In this document: piece by piece, positions 8,414 through 17,544 of the stretch | Layout: each line of letters starts with the position of its first letter | Numbering within the stretch: position 1 is the stretch's first letter | From: Afipia sp. | Lineage (GTDB): Bacteria > Pseudomonadota > Alphaproteobacteria > Rhizobiales > Xanthobacteraceae | Length of the DNA stretch: 64,000 nt | Assembly (NCBI GenBank): GCA_017474385.1 | Contig: JAFVHU010000046.1 | Coordinates: 1-64,000 of the forward strand | Direction of reading: 5' to 3' | Program-made: the position numbers and the translations under genes | Notes under the pieces: model-generated | The model's database searches: none | Told to the model about the DNA's origin: nothing | Seen by the model: only the letters and a program-made list of their open reading frames with translations

Positions 8414-11248
8414 CTATTTCAAGGCGCTTTGAACGGCCGCATCGATGGCCGCGAGGCCGTTCGCCACATCGCCCGTGATGTGAAGCCGCAGCGCGCGCCG
8501 GCCGCGTTCCGCCAGCACATCGAAGTCGCCGCGCGCCTGCGCCGCCTCGATGACGCCGAAACTTATTTTCTGTCCGGGCACATCGAGATCGGCGGCGTTG
8601 TCCGACGTGATCTGCAAGAACACGCCGTTGTTCGGTCCACCCTTGTAGGCCTGTCCGGTGGAATGCAGAAAGCGTGGCCCGAAGCCGACACATGTCGCGG
8701 CCTGTTTGCTGTCGCGGATCGCCATGCGAATGCTCTGTATCGCGGCGATGTTGGCGTCGCTACGGTCGAGATACGCGAGGGTGGCCACATAGTCACCAGC
8801 CTTGATGCGGGCAAGATGCGCCTTGAGCCATGACGCCAGATCGCTGCCAGCGCCTGCCTTGCGCAATGCGTCTGCGTTTGCCGCATCGGTGTAAATTGCA
8901 ATCGCGCCGCCGGTTGCGACAGATGTTTCAGCAGGCAATGCGCCTGATGTCTCGAACGCGGACGTCAGTTCCCGCGTCTTAACCTTCGCAGCTTCGACGT
9001 CTGGCTGATCGAACGGATTGACGCCCATCACCGCGCCGGCCACTGCGGTCGCGATCTCGAAGCGGAAGAACTCCTGTCCGATATGCGCGGGGCTCGTCAT
9101 GGCGATGCGGACGACAGGATGTCCTGCCGCCTCCAGCGCGGCCAGCGCCGTTTCACGCGCGTTATCGCTATCGTCCTTCAGCCGCAGGTCGATGAACACG
9201 CGATCCTTGCCGTAAATCTCCGGCTTGCCGAGAGGCTCGCCTTCAAGCGGGATCAGCGCCTTGCCGTTCTTGCCGGTGGATTCGGCGATCAACTGCTCAG
9301 CCCACGCGCCGAAATCCGCGATGCGCTTCGATCCGGTCAGGGTGAGCTTGTCGCGGCCATGCTTGGCGGCAGCAGCGAGTGCCAGCCCCAGTTGAACGCC
9401 CGGATTTTCCGCAGGCGGCACATCGGGACCGCAGGAGCGCACCATCGCGCTCGCAAGACCGAGAAACTCCGGGATATCGATTCCAGCCGCAGCGGCCGAT
9501 ACAAGGCCGAACGGCGAGAGCACCGAGTAACGCCCGCCAATAGTCGGCTCGCCGTGGAATATCTGCGCAAAGCCGCGTGCGGTGGCCACCTTTTCAAGCG
9601 AAGAGCCCGGATCGGTTACGGCAATAAAACGCTCGGCGGCCTTTGCGCCTGCGCGAACAAAGAAATATTCCATCAGCGCGTTTGGCTCGGTAGTGCCGCC
9701 GGATTTGCTCGACACGATGAACAGCGTCTTGTCGAGATCGATCGCGGCTTCGGTCCGCCGGACCTGCGCGGGATCGGTCGAGTCCAGAATGCGCAGCTTC
9801 GGAAAGCCGTCGATCTGCCCATAGGTTTCGGCGAGCACTTCCGGGCCGAGACTCGAACCGCCCATGCCGAGCACGATGACGTCGGTGAAATTCTTGCTCT
9901 TCACCCATCCTGAGAACGCGATATAGCGCTCGATCTCGTTCTGCTCGCGCGCCACGACATCGAGCCAGCCGAGCCATTTGGCTTCGTCGCCACCGGTCCA
10001 CACCTTCGCATCGCGTTGCCACAACGCGCGGATGGTGCCGCTTGCACGCCAGCGCTCCAACAGCGCCTTGGCATCCTTCTCGATCTCTACCGGCAGTTTG
10101 ATGGTCTGCGCATCGATGCGCGAACCGAGGATCGCCGCACGCTTCTGCGCAACAGCGCCAAGCAGCTTGTCAAAAGCCTCGGCGAACAACTGCACGCCAT
10201 CGTCGACCAGCACGTCGGTAATCGCGTCCAGCGAAATGCCGCTTTTCGCGAGCTCCGCGAGAATACGCTCGGCCTCAGGGACGTTTTGTTCAAGACTGTC
10301 GCGCGGCTTGCCGTGGTCGCGGAAGGCATCGAGGGTTGCGGGCGGCACGGTGTTCACCGTATCGCGTCCGATCAGTTCCTCGACATACAGAACGTCGCTG
10401 TACGCCTTGTTCTTGGTGCCGGTCGACGCCCACAGCAGGCGCTGGACCTGCGCGCCTTTTGCCGCGAGCTTCTTCCAGCGCTCGCTTCCGATCACTTTCA
10501 GATAGTGTTGATGCGCCAGCTTGGCGTTGGCGATAGCGACCTTGCCTTTGAGAGCTTCGAGTCGTGCTTTTTCATCGCCATTTGCAGCGGCAATCTTGCC
10601 ATCGAGCTGATTGTCGACGGTCGTGTCGATACGGCTGACGAAAAAGCTGGCCACGCTGGCGATGCGCTTCGGATCGCCGCCGCCTGCGATGAAGGCTTCG
10701 AGGCCGGAGATATAGGCTTCGAGAACTTCCGCATACATTTTCTGCGAGAACAGCAGCGTGACGTTGATGCTGATACCCTGCGAAATCAGCGCGCGGATCG
10801 CGGGCACGCCTTCGCGTGTTCCGGGCACCTTCACCATCAGGTTGTCGCGGCCGACGTCTTTCCAGAGCCGCTGTGCCTCGGCGATGGTGCCGTCGGTATC
10901 GCGCGCGAGATAAGGCGAGACTTCGAGACTGACATAGCCGTCAGCGCCCTTCAGTTCGTCATAGACCGAATGCAGCGCATCCGCTGCGCGCTGAATGTCT
11001 TCCACGGCGAGGGCTTCATAAAGATCACCCACCGGACGGTCGCGTTCTTTCAGGAGCGCAGAGACGGCCTCGTCATACTCGTTGCTGCCACCGATCGCCT
11101 TTTCAAAGATCGAGGGATTGGATGTGACGCCGCGCACCCCATCGCTTTCGACCAGCGCCTTGAGTTCGCCATTGGCGATGAAACCGCGTGCAAGGAAATC
11201 GAGCCAGATCGCCTGGCCGTGAGTCGTGAGAGCTTTAACTGGGTTCAT
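8414..11248 (-). CDS. Bifunctional transaldolase / glucose-6-phosphate isomerase
   Basis: 944 residues, the sum of two enzymes. Residues about 1-370 are transaldolase (GVTSNPSIFEKAI; the Schiff-base Lys in NLMVKVPGTREG). The remainder is phosphoglucose isomerase-like (GMGGSSLGPEVLAETYG; VSSKSGGTTEPNALMEYF; a distal region with GVNPFDQPDVEAAK). It links the pentose-phosphate pathway to glycolysis/gluconeogenesis in the cytoplasm. The ATG at 11248 is chosen because the protein then begins MNPVKALTTHGQAIWLDFL, a typical transaldolase N-terminus; a longer start lacks a ribosome-binding site. Such Tal-Pgi fusions are known in Rhizobiales. It stands alone, convergent with the upstream plus-strand gene. 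Confidence 0.95.
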   Translation of the reverse strand: MNPVKALTTHGQAIWLDFLARGFIANGELKALVESDGVRGVTSNPSIFEKAIGGSNEYDEAVSALLKERDRPVGDLYEALAVEDIQRAADALHSVYDELKGADGYVSLEVSPYLARDTDGTIAEAQRLWKDVGRDNLMVKVPGTREGVPAIRALISQGISINVTLLFSQKMYAEVLEAYISGLEAFIAGGGDPKRIASVASFFVSRIDTTVDNQLDGKIAAANGDEKARLEALKGKVAIANAKLAHQHYLKVIGSERWKKLAAKGAQVQRLLWASTGTKNKAYSDVLYVEELIGRDTVNTVPPATLDAFRDHGKPRDSLEQNVPEAERILAELAKSGISLDAITDVLVDDGVQLFAEAFDKLLGAVAQKRAAILGSRIDAQTIKLPVEIEKDAKALLERWRASGTIRALWQRDAKVWTGGDEAKWLGWLDVVAREQNEIERYIAFSGWVKSKNFTDVIVLGMGGSSLGPEVLAETYGQIDGFPKLRILDSTDPAQVRRTEAAIDLDKTLFIVSSKSGGTTEPNALMEYFFVRAGAKAAERFIAVTDPGSSLEKVATARGFAQIFHGEPTIGGRYSVLSPFGLVSAAAAGIDIPEFLGLASAMVRSCGPDVPPAENPGVQLGLALAAAAKHGRDKLTLTGSKRIADFGAWAEQLIAESTGKNGKALIPLEGEPLGKPEIYGKDRVFIDLRLKDDSDNARETALAALEAAGHPVVRIAMTSPAHIGQEFFRFEIATAVAGAVMGVNPFDQPDVEAAKVKTRELTSAFETSGALPAETSVATGGAIAIYTDAANADALRKAGAGSDLASWLKAHLARIKAGDYVATLAYLDRSDANIAAIQSIRMAIRDSKQAATCVGFGPRFLHSTGQAYKGGPNNGVFLQITSDNAADLDVPGQKISFGVIEAAQARGDFDVLAERGRRALRLHITGDVANGLAAIDAAVQSALK

Positions 11249-11540
11249 ACCGTCTCTGGGGGATTTGGCGGGGGCGGGAAGGGGGACGTTCGATCTCATT
11301 CAGCCAGCATAGACCGCCTATAGGGCAGGATTATAGAGAGTGCCACCGGCAGCCGGATTTTTTGCTGAAACATGGGAGAAGGATTTCCGCCTGGCGCCTC
11401 TCAGAATAGGAAGACTCTCTCCATTTTTCGCCGTGCGGGCAAGAATATCCTTAGTTTTTCAACGATATGGACCCCCTGCAACAGGGCGAATAGATATTTG
11501 TTCTCCAGACCTTATCGATTGTAGGCAAGGAAACTCCGTT

Positions 11541-12590
11541 ATGCCCGGTATCCCGATCTCCGCTGGTTTTGCGATTGGTCTCGCATTCGGCGTCGTCGGT
11601 CTTCTCAGCGGCTTCTGCCTGATGAGCAGCCTTCGCGACTGGTGGACCGTGAACGATGGCCGCAAGGTCCGCAGCTACGCGCTGGCGCTGGCCGTGGCGA
11701 TCCTGGGAACCCAGTTGGTTGCGGGCGTGGGCCTCGTCGATATCGCCAAGTCGATCTATCTCCAGCCTTCATTCTCTGCCCCGCTGATCTTCGCGGGTGG
11801 CTTGCTGTTCGGCTTCGGCATGGTTCTGTCCAACGGTTGCGCTTCGCGCGCGCTCGTCCTGCTCGGCAAGGGCAATCTTCGCTCGCTGGTCGTGATCGCC
11901 ATCATCGGCATCGCTGCGCAGATGACCCTGAAGGGATTGATCGCGCCCGCGCGTCTCGCCTTCCTCCAGGCCACGCAGACCACGCCCGCCGCCGTCTCGG
12001 CGCCGGCGCTGCTCGCCACTTTCGGCATCGACGAGTTTGTGGCCCGTATCGCCGTGACGTTGATTGTGGTCGGCGGGTTGTTGATCTTCGCTTTCTCCGA
12101 TCGCCAGTTCCGCCGCGCCTATGGTCAGATCGCCGCTGGTCTTGCGGTCGGTCTTCTGGTCACCGCCGGCTGGCTCGCGACCGGCTGGCTCGGCGCCGAT
12201 GACTTCAATCCAATTCCGGTGACGTCGCTCTCCTTCGTCTCGCCGATCGCCGATACGTTGCAGTACACGATGCTCTCGACCGGCCTGACGCTGAACTTCG
12301 GCGTCGCGCTGGTGGTTGGCGTGCTCTCCGGCAGCGTCCTGACGGCAGTTCTGACCGGGCGCTTCAAGCTTGAGGGCTATACGTCTCCGAGCCACATGGT
12401 GCGCTCGATTTCCGGCGCGGCGTTGATGGGTATCGGTGGCGCGATGGCTTATGGCTGCTCGATCGGGCAGGGACTGACCGGCTTGTCGACGCTGGGAATG
12501 CCGTCGTTCATCGCGGTTGCCGGAATCGTGTCGGGCGCTGCGCTCGGCATTCGCGGCGCGGTCGTCATTCCGGCGCTGGCAACGCGCTAA
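11541..12590 (+). CDS. YeeE/YedE-family permease, SoxT-like (first copy)
   Basis: 349 residues of almost continuous transmembrane helices. YeeE/YedE motifs are visible: LSGFCLMSSLRDWW near the N-terminus, FGMVLSNGCASRALVLLGKGNLRSL in the middle (conserved NGCASR and GxGNLRS), and MGIGGAMAYGCSIGQGLTG (conserved GCSIGQG) near the end. The Cys residues in these motifs are the ones used for thiosulfate passage in characterised YeeE proteins. ATG at 11541 has AAGGAAA upstream; earlier in-frame starts have no support. With the second copy at 13.2-14.3 kb this gives two SoxT-type permeases in one sox island. Confidence 0.88.
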   Translation: MPGIPISAGFAIGLAFGVVGLLSGFCLMSSLRDWWTVNDGRKVRSYALALAVAILGTQLVAGVGLVDIAKSIYLQPSFSAPLIFAGGLLFGFGMVLSNGCASRALVLLGKGNLRSLVVIAIIGIAAQMTLKGLIAPARLAFLQATQTTPAAVSAPALLATFGIDEFVARIAVTLIVVGGLLIFAFSDRQFRRAYGQIAAGLAVGLLVTAGWLATGWLGADDFNPIPVTSLSFVSPIADTLQYTMLSTGLTLNFGVALVVGVLSGSVLTAVLTGRFKLEGYTSPSHMVRSISGAALMGIGGAMAYGCSIGQGLTGLSTLGMPSFIAVAGIVSGAALGIRGAVVIPALATR

Positions 12591-12699
12591 CGGCAATATC
12601 CGTTTCCCGCACGTTCACTGGAACGTTTCTGGCAAATGGCTTGTTCTCTTAACAGCGCTCCGGCATCCTCCGGCGCGTTGTCGCCAGAGGCAAGCCATT

Positions 12700-13164
12700 A
12701 TGAATCGCCGTGAACTTTTTGTCGCCGCTACAGGCCTTGCGTTGATCTCGGCCATGTCGCGTCCTGCGCAGGCGCAGACAAAGGCCAAGCCTCCCGAGGA
12801 CAAGCCGTTCGCAGAGCATTTCATTGCGCTGCAACTGTCCGACTCCGATCCGAAAAAGCAGCGGCTGGTGCTGAGCGTCGCCAGCAATCTTCAGAAAGCC
12901 TACGGGCAAGACAAGATTGCGATCGAGGTGGTGACGTTCGGACCGGGCATCGATCTCTTGCGTGACTCCAGCGAGAATCGTCAATTGGTGGACAGTCTCG
13001 TCACGCAGGGTGTCCGCTTCGATGTCTGCGGCAACACGCTTGACACCATTGAACATGAGACAGGGCAGCGGCCGAAAATCAATCCGCATGCCGTTGAGGT
13101 GCAGGTCGGCGTCGGGCAACTGCTGATCCTGAGCGAGAACGGCTACACCGTCATTCGTCCCTGA
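12700..13164 (+). CDS. Exported DsrE-family protein (first copy)
   Basis: 154 residues. The N-terminus MNRRELFVAATGLALI with a following AQA-type cleavage region indicates export (the RR pair hints at Tat). The mature part resembles DsrE/YchN-like sulfur-relay proteins: KQRLVLSVASNLQKAYG, IAIEVVTFGPGIDLLR, GVRFDVCGNTLDTI. The single Cys in RFDVCGNTL is a candidate sulfur-carrying residue. It follows the SoxT-like permease by about 110 bases and probably forms one unit with it. A periplasmic role in sulfur trafficking is inferred from context. Confidence 0.78.
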   Translation: MNRRELFVAATGLALISAMSRPAQAQTKAKPPEDKPFAEHFIALQLSDSDPKKQRLVLSVASNLQKAYGQDKIAIEVVTFGPGIDLLRDSSENRQLVDSLVTQGVRFDVCGNTLDTIEHETGQRPKINPHAVEVQVGVGQLLILSENGYTVIRP

Positions 13165-13172
13165 TCCAATAT

Positions 13173-14282
13173 CTATTCCGCAGGACCGCTTTTGCCGAGC
13201 AGATTAGCCCAGCGGCGCTGAATGATGTCGCGCGGCGAGCCGTCGACCAGAATGGCGATACCAAGCCGCGCGCCGACAATCATGCCGCCAATCGCGAGCG
13301 GCGCGGATAACGCGAGCATCGATCCGGCGGTCAGTCCCTGACCGATGGTGCAGCCGCCGGCGAGAATGCCGCCGATGCCCATCAGCAGGCCGCCGCCGAG
13401 ATGACGCCGCATCTCGTGATCGTCGTCGAACGCCTCCCAGCGCAATTCGGCTGAACGCCATGCGGCAAGCCATGATCCAGCGATGACGCCGAAAACGCTG
13501 GCGACGCCGAAGTCGGCGAAATTCGCAACATTCAGCAGGCCCGCGTACAGCGCCTTGCCGACGGTGGACACGAACGTCAGGCTTTGCGGACGCGCCGGGC
13601 CTGCGAACTCATCCACGAGCGACACCGTGACGATCCATCCAGCGACGATCAGGATGCCGAGTACAACTCCGGCCGAGAGCAGCCGGGGCGCGCGTCTCAG
13701 CCGTGGATCACGCAATGCGAGCCAGCACAATCCGGCCCCTGCGATTGTTGCAAGGATCATGCGCGTATCGATGCCGACAAGCTGCGACGACAGCGATGCG
13801 ATGTCGGCGCGCGTGCCAGCGGGCATGGGCAGTGACAGCGATTCCAGAAACTCGATCCGGAATCCGGCAAAGATTCCGCGCAGCGTGGCGTAGGCCGCAG
13901 CGCCCAGGATCAGAACTACAACAAGGCTGCGCAGGTCGCCGGTGCCGAGCCGTACCAGCGAGCCGAAGCCGCAGGTGCCGACCATCGCCATGCCGATGCC
14001 GAACATCACGCTGCCGATCACGATGGCAACCAGCGGCAAGGCGGCGGGTGTGTAAGTCACGAGGTCAGGATCAAGGATACCGCCGACGACAAGCGCCTGC
14101 GTTCCGAGAATGGCGATGCCGAGCGCCAGCCCGAACACGCGCAGCCGCCGGCTGTCGCCGCCCATCAGCGCATCTTCGATGGCGCCGAAGGTGCACAGCC
14201 GCGCGTGGCGCACGGCAAAGCCTGCGGCCGCGCCGATGGCGAAGCCGCCGAGTGCTTGCATCCAGGCAGACATATTCTGCAT
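13173..14282 (-). CDS. soxT: YeeE/YedE-family permease SoxT (second copy)
   Basis: 369 residues, multi-spanning. Conserved motifs: AVRHARLCTFGAIEDALMGG, GMAMVGTCGFGSLVRLGTGD and GIGGILAGGCTIGQGLTAGS, each with a Cys in the position typical of sulfur-compound permeases. The start has GGGAGAAA 6 bases upstream. It is the last gene of a soxS-soxR-soxT unit. In Hyphomicrobium a SoxT paralogue works with SoxR in thiosulfate sensing, so one of the two copies here could be a signalling rather than a transport protein; this is inference. Confidence 0.88.
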   Translation of the reverse strand: MQNMSAWMQALGGFAIGAAAGFAVRHARLCTFGAIEDALMGGDSRRLRVFGLALGIAILGTQALVVGGILDPDLVTYTPAALPLVAIVIGSVMFGIGMAMVGTCGFGSLVRLGTGDLRSLVVVLILGAAAYATLRGIFAGFRIEFLESLSLPMPAGTRADIASLSSQLVGIDTRMILATIAGAGLCWLALRDPRLRRAPRLLSAGVVLGILIVAGWIVTVSLVDEFAGPARPQSLTFVSTVGKALYAGLLNVANFADFGVASVFGVIAGSWLAAWRSAELRWEAFDDDHEMRRHLGGGLLMGIGGILAGGCTIGQGLTAGSMLALSAPLAIGGMIVGARLGIAILVDGSPRDIIQRRWANLLGKSGPAE

Positions 14283-14355
14283 GGCGTTTCTCCCGGACCG
14301 GCGCGACGTAAAGGCCTTGCGGGCCGTGTAGCGTCCGCCTGCCGTTGCGGCAGGT

Positions 14356-14733
14356 TTATTTCTTGTCTGCGGTCTCCACCGGCGCGCAGAAAATATCGTA
14401 GACCACCGAGATCACCCGGCGGACGTCCTCGTTAGCGAGGCTGTAGTAGATCGTCTTGCCGTTGCGCCGCGTATCGACCATGCCATCGTAACGCAGCCGC
14501 GCGAGTTGCTGAGACACCGCCGACTGCCGCAGCGACAGGATATTCTCAAGCTCGGTGACCGACCGTTCGCGTTCGGCCAGCAGGCAAAGCAGCAGCAGGC
14601 GATTCTCGTGCGAGAGCGCCTTGAGAAAATTGCTAGCCTTGCGCGCCTTGCGCATCAACTGGTCGAGTTCGGGCGAATACTCCGCGCCGTCGCGGAGTTC
14701 GGTTTCCAGTTCGGATGAAAGGATCGATGTCAT
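14356..14733 (-). CDS. soxR: ArsR-family transcriptional repressor SoxR
   Basis: 125 residues from ATG 14733; an upstream TTG start is less likely. The winged-helix domain runs from about residue 30 to 105: KALSHENRLLLLCLLAERE, then SVTELENILSLRQSAVSQQL (recognition helix) and RNGKTIYYSL (wing). SoxR repressors control sox genes through two cysteines; here Cys in LLCLLAE and in YDIFCAPVE near the C-terminus are present and compatible with a persulfide/disulfide switch. It is encoded between soxS and soxT, and a palindromic site lies in the soxS-soxV divergent region. Confidence 0.88.
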   Translation of the reverse strand: MTSILSSELETELRDGAEYSPELDQLMRKARKASNFLKALSHENRLLLLCLLAERERSVTELENILSLRQSAVSQQLARLRYDGMVDTRRNGKTIYYSLANEDVRRVISVVYDIFCAPVETADKK

Positions 14734-14756
14734 AGGCGTAGCTTTCAAACGGTGGA

Positions 14757-15164
14757 TCAGATTCGGTTCGGTTCGCGCGTCGCGGTCTGTAACTTCGCCG
14801 CAAGCGCGTCGAGCAGTCCCCAGAACGCATTGTCGTTGCTGTAGCCGGTGATGCGCCCGATCTCGCGGCCTTGATCCACCACCACAAACGTCGGTGTGAA
14901 GCGCACCGGCGAGGCGAGGGCAACGCCGCTCATTTTCTGGTTCTGGATATCGACCCGCCGCAGCGGAAGCGCCTTGGCTTCGTCGGTCCGGTCATACAGC
15001 GCACCGACATCGCGCTCCCATCGCTGGCAGTAGATGCATCCGGCCTGCTCGAACATCACAAGCTCGGACGCACTCGCCAATGCGGGCCAAAGTCCGCCCG
15101 CCGCAAACGCGATAGCTGCCATACCTGAGGTTTTTGCGCGCAATCCTGCAAACATGTGATACAT
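14757..15164 (-). CDS. soxS: Periplasmic thioredoxin-like protein SoxS
   Basis: About 135 residues. A signal peptide (hydrophobic stretch GMAAIAFAAGGLWPALASAS) precedes a thioredoxin fold with the redox motif CIYC in MFEQAGCIYCQRWE and the cis-Pro segment RFTPTFVVVDQG. SoxS keeps SoxY active by reducing it. The start is uncertain: ATG 15164 and ATG 15155 are both possible and neither has a clear ribosome-binding site, so translation from a very short leader is possible. It leads the soxS-soxR-soxT unit and is divergent from soxV. Confidence 0.85.
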   Translation of the reverse strand: MYHMFAGLRAKTSGMAAIAFAAGGLWPALASASELVMFEQAGCIYCQRWERDVGALYDRTDEAKALPLRRVDIQNQKMSGVALASPVRFTPTFVVVDQGREIGRITGYSNDNAFWGLLDALAAKLQTATREPNRI

Positions 15165-15185
15165 ATACACGAATTCGCATGTATC
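15158..15185. promoter_or_regulatory. Candidate SoxR operator between soxS and soxV
   Basis: Inverted repeat GATACAT / ATGTATC with a 14-base spacer containing the palindrome CGAATTCG. It lies in the only divergent promoter region of the soxSRT / soxVW genes and overlaps the soxS start codon. ArsR-type repressors bind such AT-rich inverted repeats; binding by SoxR is inferred from position. Confidence 0.5.
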
Positions 15186-15204
15186 TGCCAGAGCCGGGAA
15201 ATCC

Positions 15205-15948
15205 GTGGTTTCTTCAATTTCTTTCGTGGGGGCGCTGGGGGCGGGGGTGCTGTCGTTCCTCTCACCCTGCGTTTTGCCGCTGGTGCCGCCGTATCTGTGT
15301 TTCCTGGCGGGTATCAGCCTCGATGACCTGACGCACGAGGACAAGGCACGCGGCTGGCGGCCGGACTGGCGCGTGGTCGCGCTGTCGTTCGCATTCGTGC
15401 TCGGCTTCGCGACGGTGTTCGTCGCGCTCGGCGCGTCGGCTTCGGCGCTGGGTAAAACCATCACCGCGTATTTCGACACGCTCGCGATCATCGCAGGTGT
15501 GATCATCATTATCCTCGGTCTACATTTCCTTGGGCTGTTTCGGATCGGGCTTCTGTTTCGCGAAGCGCGGTTTCAGACCGTGGCAAAGCCGGCGGGATTT
15601 CTCGGCGCCTACATCGTCGGTCTTGCTTTCGCGTTCGGCTGGACCCCGTGCGTCGGGCCGGTGCTGGCCGCGATCCTTGTGGTCGCGGGGATCGAGGGAT
15701 CGGCGGCACGCGGCGCGTTGCTGCTCGGGGCCTATGCGCTCGGGATCGGCATTCCGTTCATGCTGGCGTCGCTGTTCTCGGGACCGTTCATGCGGATGAT
15801 GGCGCGGCTGCGCGGCCGCATGGGGACTATCGAAAAGGTGATCGGCGGCGCTCTTGTGCTGACCGGTGTGCTGTTTTTGACTGGCGGCATGCCGCGTATC
15901 GCCGGTTGGCTGCTGGAAACATTTCCGGTGTTTGGATCAGTCGGGTGA
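15205..15948 (+). CDS. soxV: CcdA/DsbD-type thiol-disulfide transporter SoxV
   Basis: 247 residues with six predicted membrane helices. The two redox Cys residues of CcdA proteins are visible in LSFLSPCVLPLVPPYL near the N-terminus and GWTPCVGPVLAAIL in the middle. It transfers electrons from cytoplasmic thioredoxin to periplasmic SoxW/SoxS to maintain SoxY. A GTG start at 15205 is used since no in-frame ATG lies upstream; a GGGAA stretch precedes it. soxW follows 20 bases later in the same unit. Confidence 0.92.
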   Translation: MVSSISFVGALGAGVLSFLSPCVLPLVPPYLCFLAGISLDDLTHEDKARGWRPDWRVVALSFAFVLGFATVFVALGASASALGKTITAYFDTLAIIAGVIIIILGLHFLGLFRIGLLFREARFQTVAKPAGFLGAYIVGLAFAFGWTPCVGPVLAAILVVAGIEGSAARGALLLGAYALGIGIPFMLASLFSGPFMRMMARLRGRMGTIEKVIGGALVLTGVLFLTGGMPRIAGWLLETFPVFGSVG

Positions 15949-15968
15949 CGCGACAGAGGGAGGCTCTT

Positions 15969-16556
15969 GTGCCCAACAACAAAAAACTTCTGACCCGGCG
16001 GCATGCCATGGCCGCGCTTGGCGTCGCGGCTTTGAGCCTGCGCGCTGCGCCGACGCTTGCAAAGGCGACGCTCGGCGATGACGGCATCTACCACATGGAC
16101 TGGTATCTCGACAGTTTCCTCGATGTGTCCGAGGATCTGACCGGGGCGGCCGCGAAGGGCAAGCGCTTTGCGATCATGTGGGGCCTGAAGGGCTGTCCGG
16201 CCTGCAAGCGGATGCACGAGGTGCATATGCAGGACCCGAAGATCGAGGGTTACATCCGCGACAATTTCGAAATCCTTCATCTCAACCATATCGGCGCGCG
16301 TGAGGTCACCGACTTCGACGGACGCAAGCGCAGCGAGAAGGCCTTCGGTGAGGCCTATGGCGTCCGTTTCACGCCGACCATTCAGTTTTTTCCCGAGAAG
16401 ACCGACGGACTTGCCGCACGTAGCGGCCAGGCGCGAGAAGTCGCCCGCATGCCGGGACTGCTGGAGCCGAACGAGTTTCTCGCGATGTTTCGCTATGTGC
16501 GCGAGAAGGGTTACGAGTCGTCACCGTTCCCGGAGTGGCTCAAGCGGCAGGCGTGA
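15969..16556 (+). CDS. soxW: Periplasmic thioredoxin SoxW
   Basis: 195 residues from a GTG with a near-perfect GAGGGAGG site. The N-terminus (LLTRRHAMAALGVAALSL) resembles a Tat or Sec signal. The thioredoxin motif is CPAC in WGLKGCPACKRMHEVHM, and GVRFTPTIQFFPE carries the cis-Pro. It accepts electrons from SoxV and reduces periplasmic sulfur-oxidation partners. It is immediately downstream of soxV. Confidence 0.9.
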   Translation: MPNNKKLLTRRHAMAALGVAALSLRAAPTLAKATLGDDGIYHMDWYLDSFLDVSEDLTGAAAKGKRFAIMWGLKGCPACKRMHEVHMQDPKIEGYIRDNFEILHLNHIGAREVTDFDGRKRSEKAFGEAYGVRFTPTIQFFPEKTDGLAARSGQAREVARMPGLLEPNEFLAMFRYVREKGYESSPFPEWLKRQA

Positions 16557-16612
16557 GGTTTTCTTTTCCCCACAGAGGGGAGATAAACGAGCATCGCGCA
16601 ATCTCTCTCCAC

Positions 16613-16826
16613 GTCGTCCCCGCGAAAGCGGGGACCCATTGCTCCTCGAAACGTAATTGATGTTGCGTCATCCTGAGGTGCGAGCCGCGCTTGCGGCGAG
16701 CCTCGAAGGATGCGCGGCCGCATGTCGCCGTCGTCCTTCGAGGCTCGCAAGTGCTCGCACCTCAGGATGACGGCGATCTGCGCTCTCGTTCGGTGGTTAT
16801 GGGTCCCCGCTTTCGCGGGGACGACA
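16613..16826. repeat. Paired REP-like palindromes (REPIN-type), copy 1
   Basis: A 26-base palindromic unit (GTCGTCCCCGCGAAAGC followed by its complement-like arm GGGGACCCA) at 16613-16638 recurs inverted at 16801-16826. The same inverted pair occurs again at 33.7-33.8 kb. Between the two units lies another inverted repeat, so the structure is nested. Confidence 0.8.
16666..16772. repeat. Inverted repeat of the CGTCATCCTGAGG family
   Basis: The arm CGTCATCCTGAGGTGCGAG is matched by its reverse complement at 16754-16772, with an inner pair CCTCGAAGGA / TCCTTCGAGG. A degenerate relative lies at 49856-49962. Such intergenic palindromes are common in this bacterial group. Confidence 0.8.
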
Positions 16827-16862
16827 TCGCGTATTTGGCGCGCACTCTACCTAACTCACAGG

Positions 16863-16953
16863 TTGTCATCACCGGGCTTGTCCCGGTGATCCCGATCAGG
16901 TGAGCACGGTGCCCTCGTTATCGGGATGGCCGGAACAAGTCCGGCCATGACAA
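16863..16953 (+). repeat. 91-bp direct repeat, left copy
   Basis: Begins TTGTCATCACCGGGCTTG and ends CCGGCCATGACAA. It is nearly identical, base for base, to 17545-17635 in the same orientation; a handful of substitutions separate them. Internally it contains two hairpins (ACCGGG..CCCGGT and GGCCGGA..TCCGGCC). Related but diverged palindromes occur at 27411-27498 and 44175-44260. Confidence 0.85.
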
Positions 16954-17544
16954 CAGTTTTATGATCCGCGACCTGTTGTCGTCATTCCAGATTCTATTTT
17001 CAAACAGCCACGCGTATTTGCTCTCGCGCCATGTGCGAGGTGTGAGCTTTTAGTCGCGCCCCTCAAGCGCGCGCGAGGCCTGCCTCGTTCGCGCCCTCAA
17101 TATGAGGGGCATGGAGCGCCGCAAGGCGCACCTTTTGTTGTCTCGCTTCCGGCATCGCATGCGAAGCGATGGTCTCCGGAAAGCGCATCGCCTTGCGGCG
17201 CTCCATTGCGGGATTTTGGGCGAGGGGACCGTACTTCCGGGTGCGGACGGGAGAGCTAATCATCCCTGATCCGGACGGCTTTCGCCGCCTTCATCCGCGC
17301 CGCGTCCAGCCGCGAACGGCAGAGCCACATAGTTGGCCCGGACGGTGACCCCAGCCTCCCGGACAGCGTGTGTGCGTCACACGCGCGCGGGCGCCGCATC
17401 CTGCTCCGCTTCATGAGCGCCCTCGAGAAGCGCCCCTCACGAACAGGACATGGCGAACATAAGAGAGGCTCAGAGTGCGGGGATGCGTATCCCCATCACG
17501 AAATGTTGCAGGAGGGGTTTCGCCTGTGGAGCGATATCTCACAG
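16954..17544. other. Non-coding structured segment between two direct repeats
   Basis: 591 bases with no recognisable gene. A long hairpin has perfect 17-bp arms at 17112-17128 and 17189-17205 (TGGAGCGCCGCAAGGCG and its complement), with an inner stem TTCCGG / CCGGAA. An open frame of 52 codons runs through the hairpin from 17111 but has no ribosome-binding site and resembles no known protein. The segment is bounded on both sides by the 91-bp direct repeats. It could be a composite repeat, a structured RNA, or a remnant mobile element. Confidence 0.55.

Noticed and set aside
17063-17263. Short open frames in the 16.6-17.7 kb gap as possible small proteins
   Set aside because: They run through hairpin repeats, lack ribosome-binding sites and have no family resemblance.
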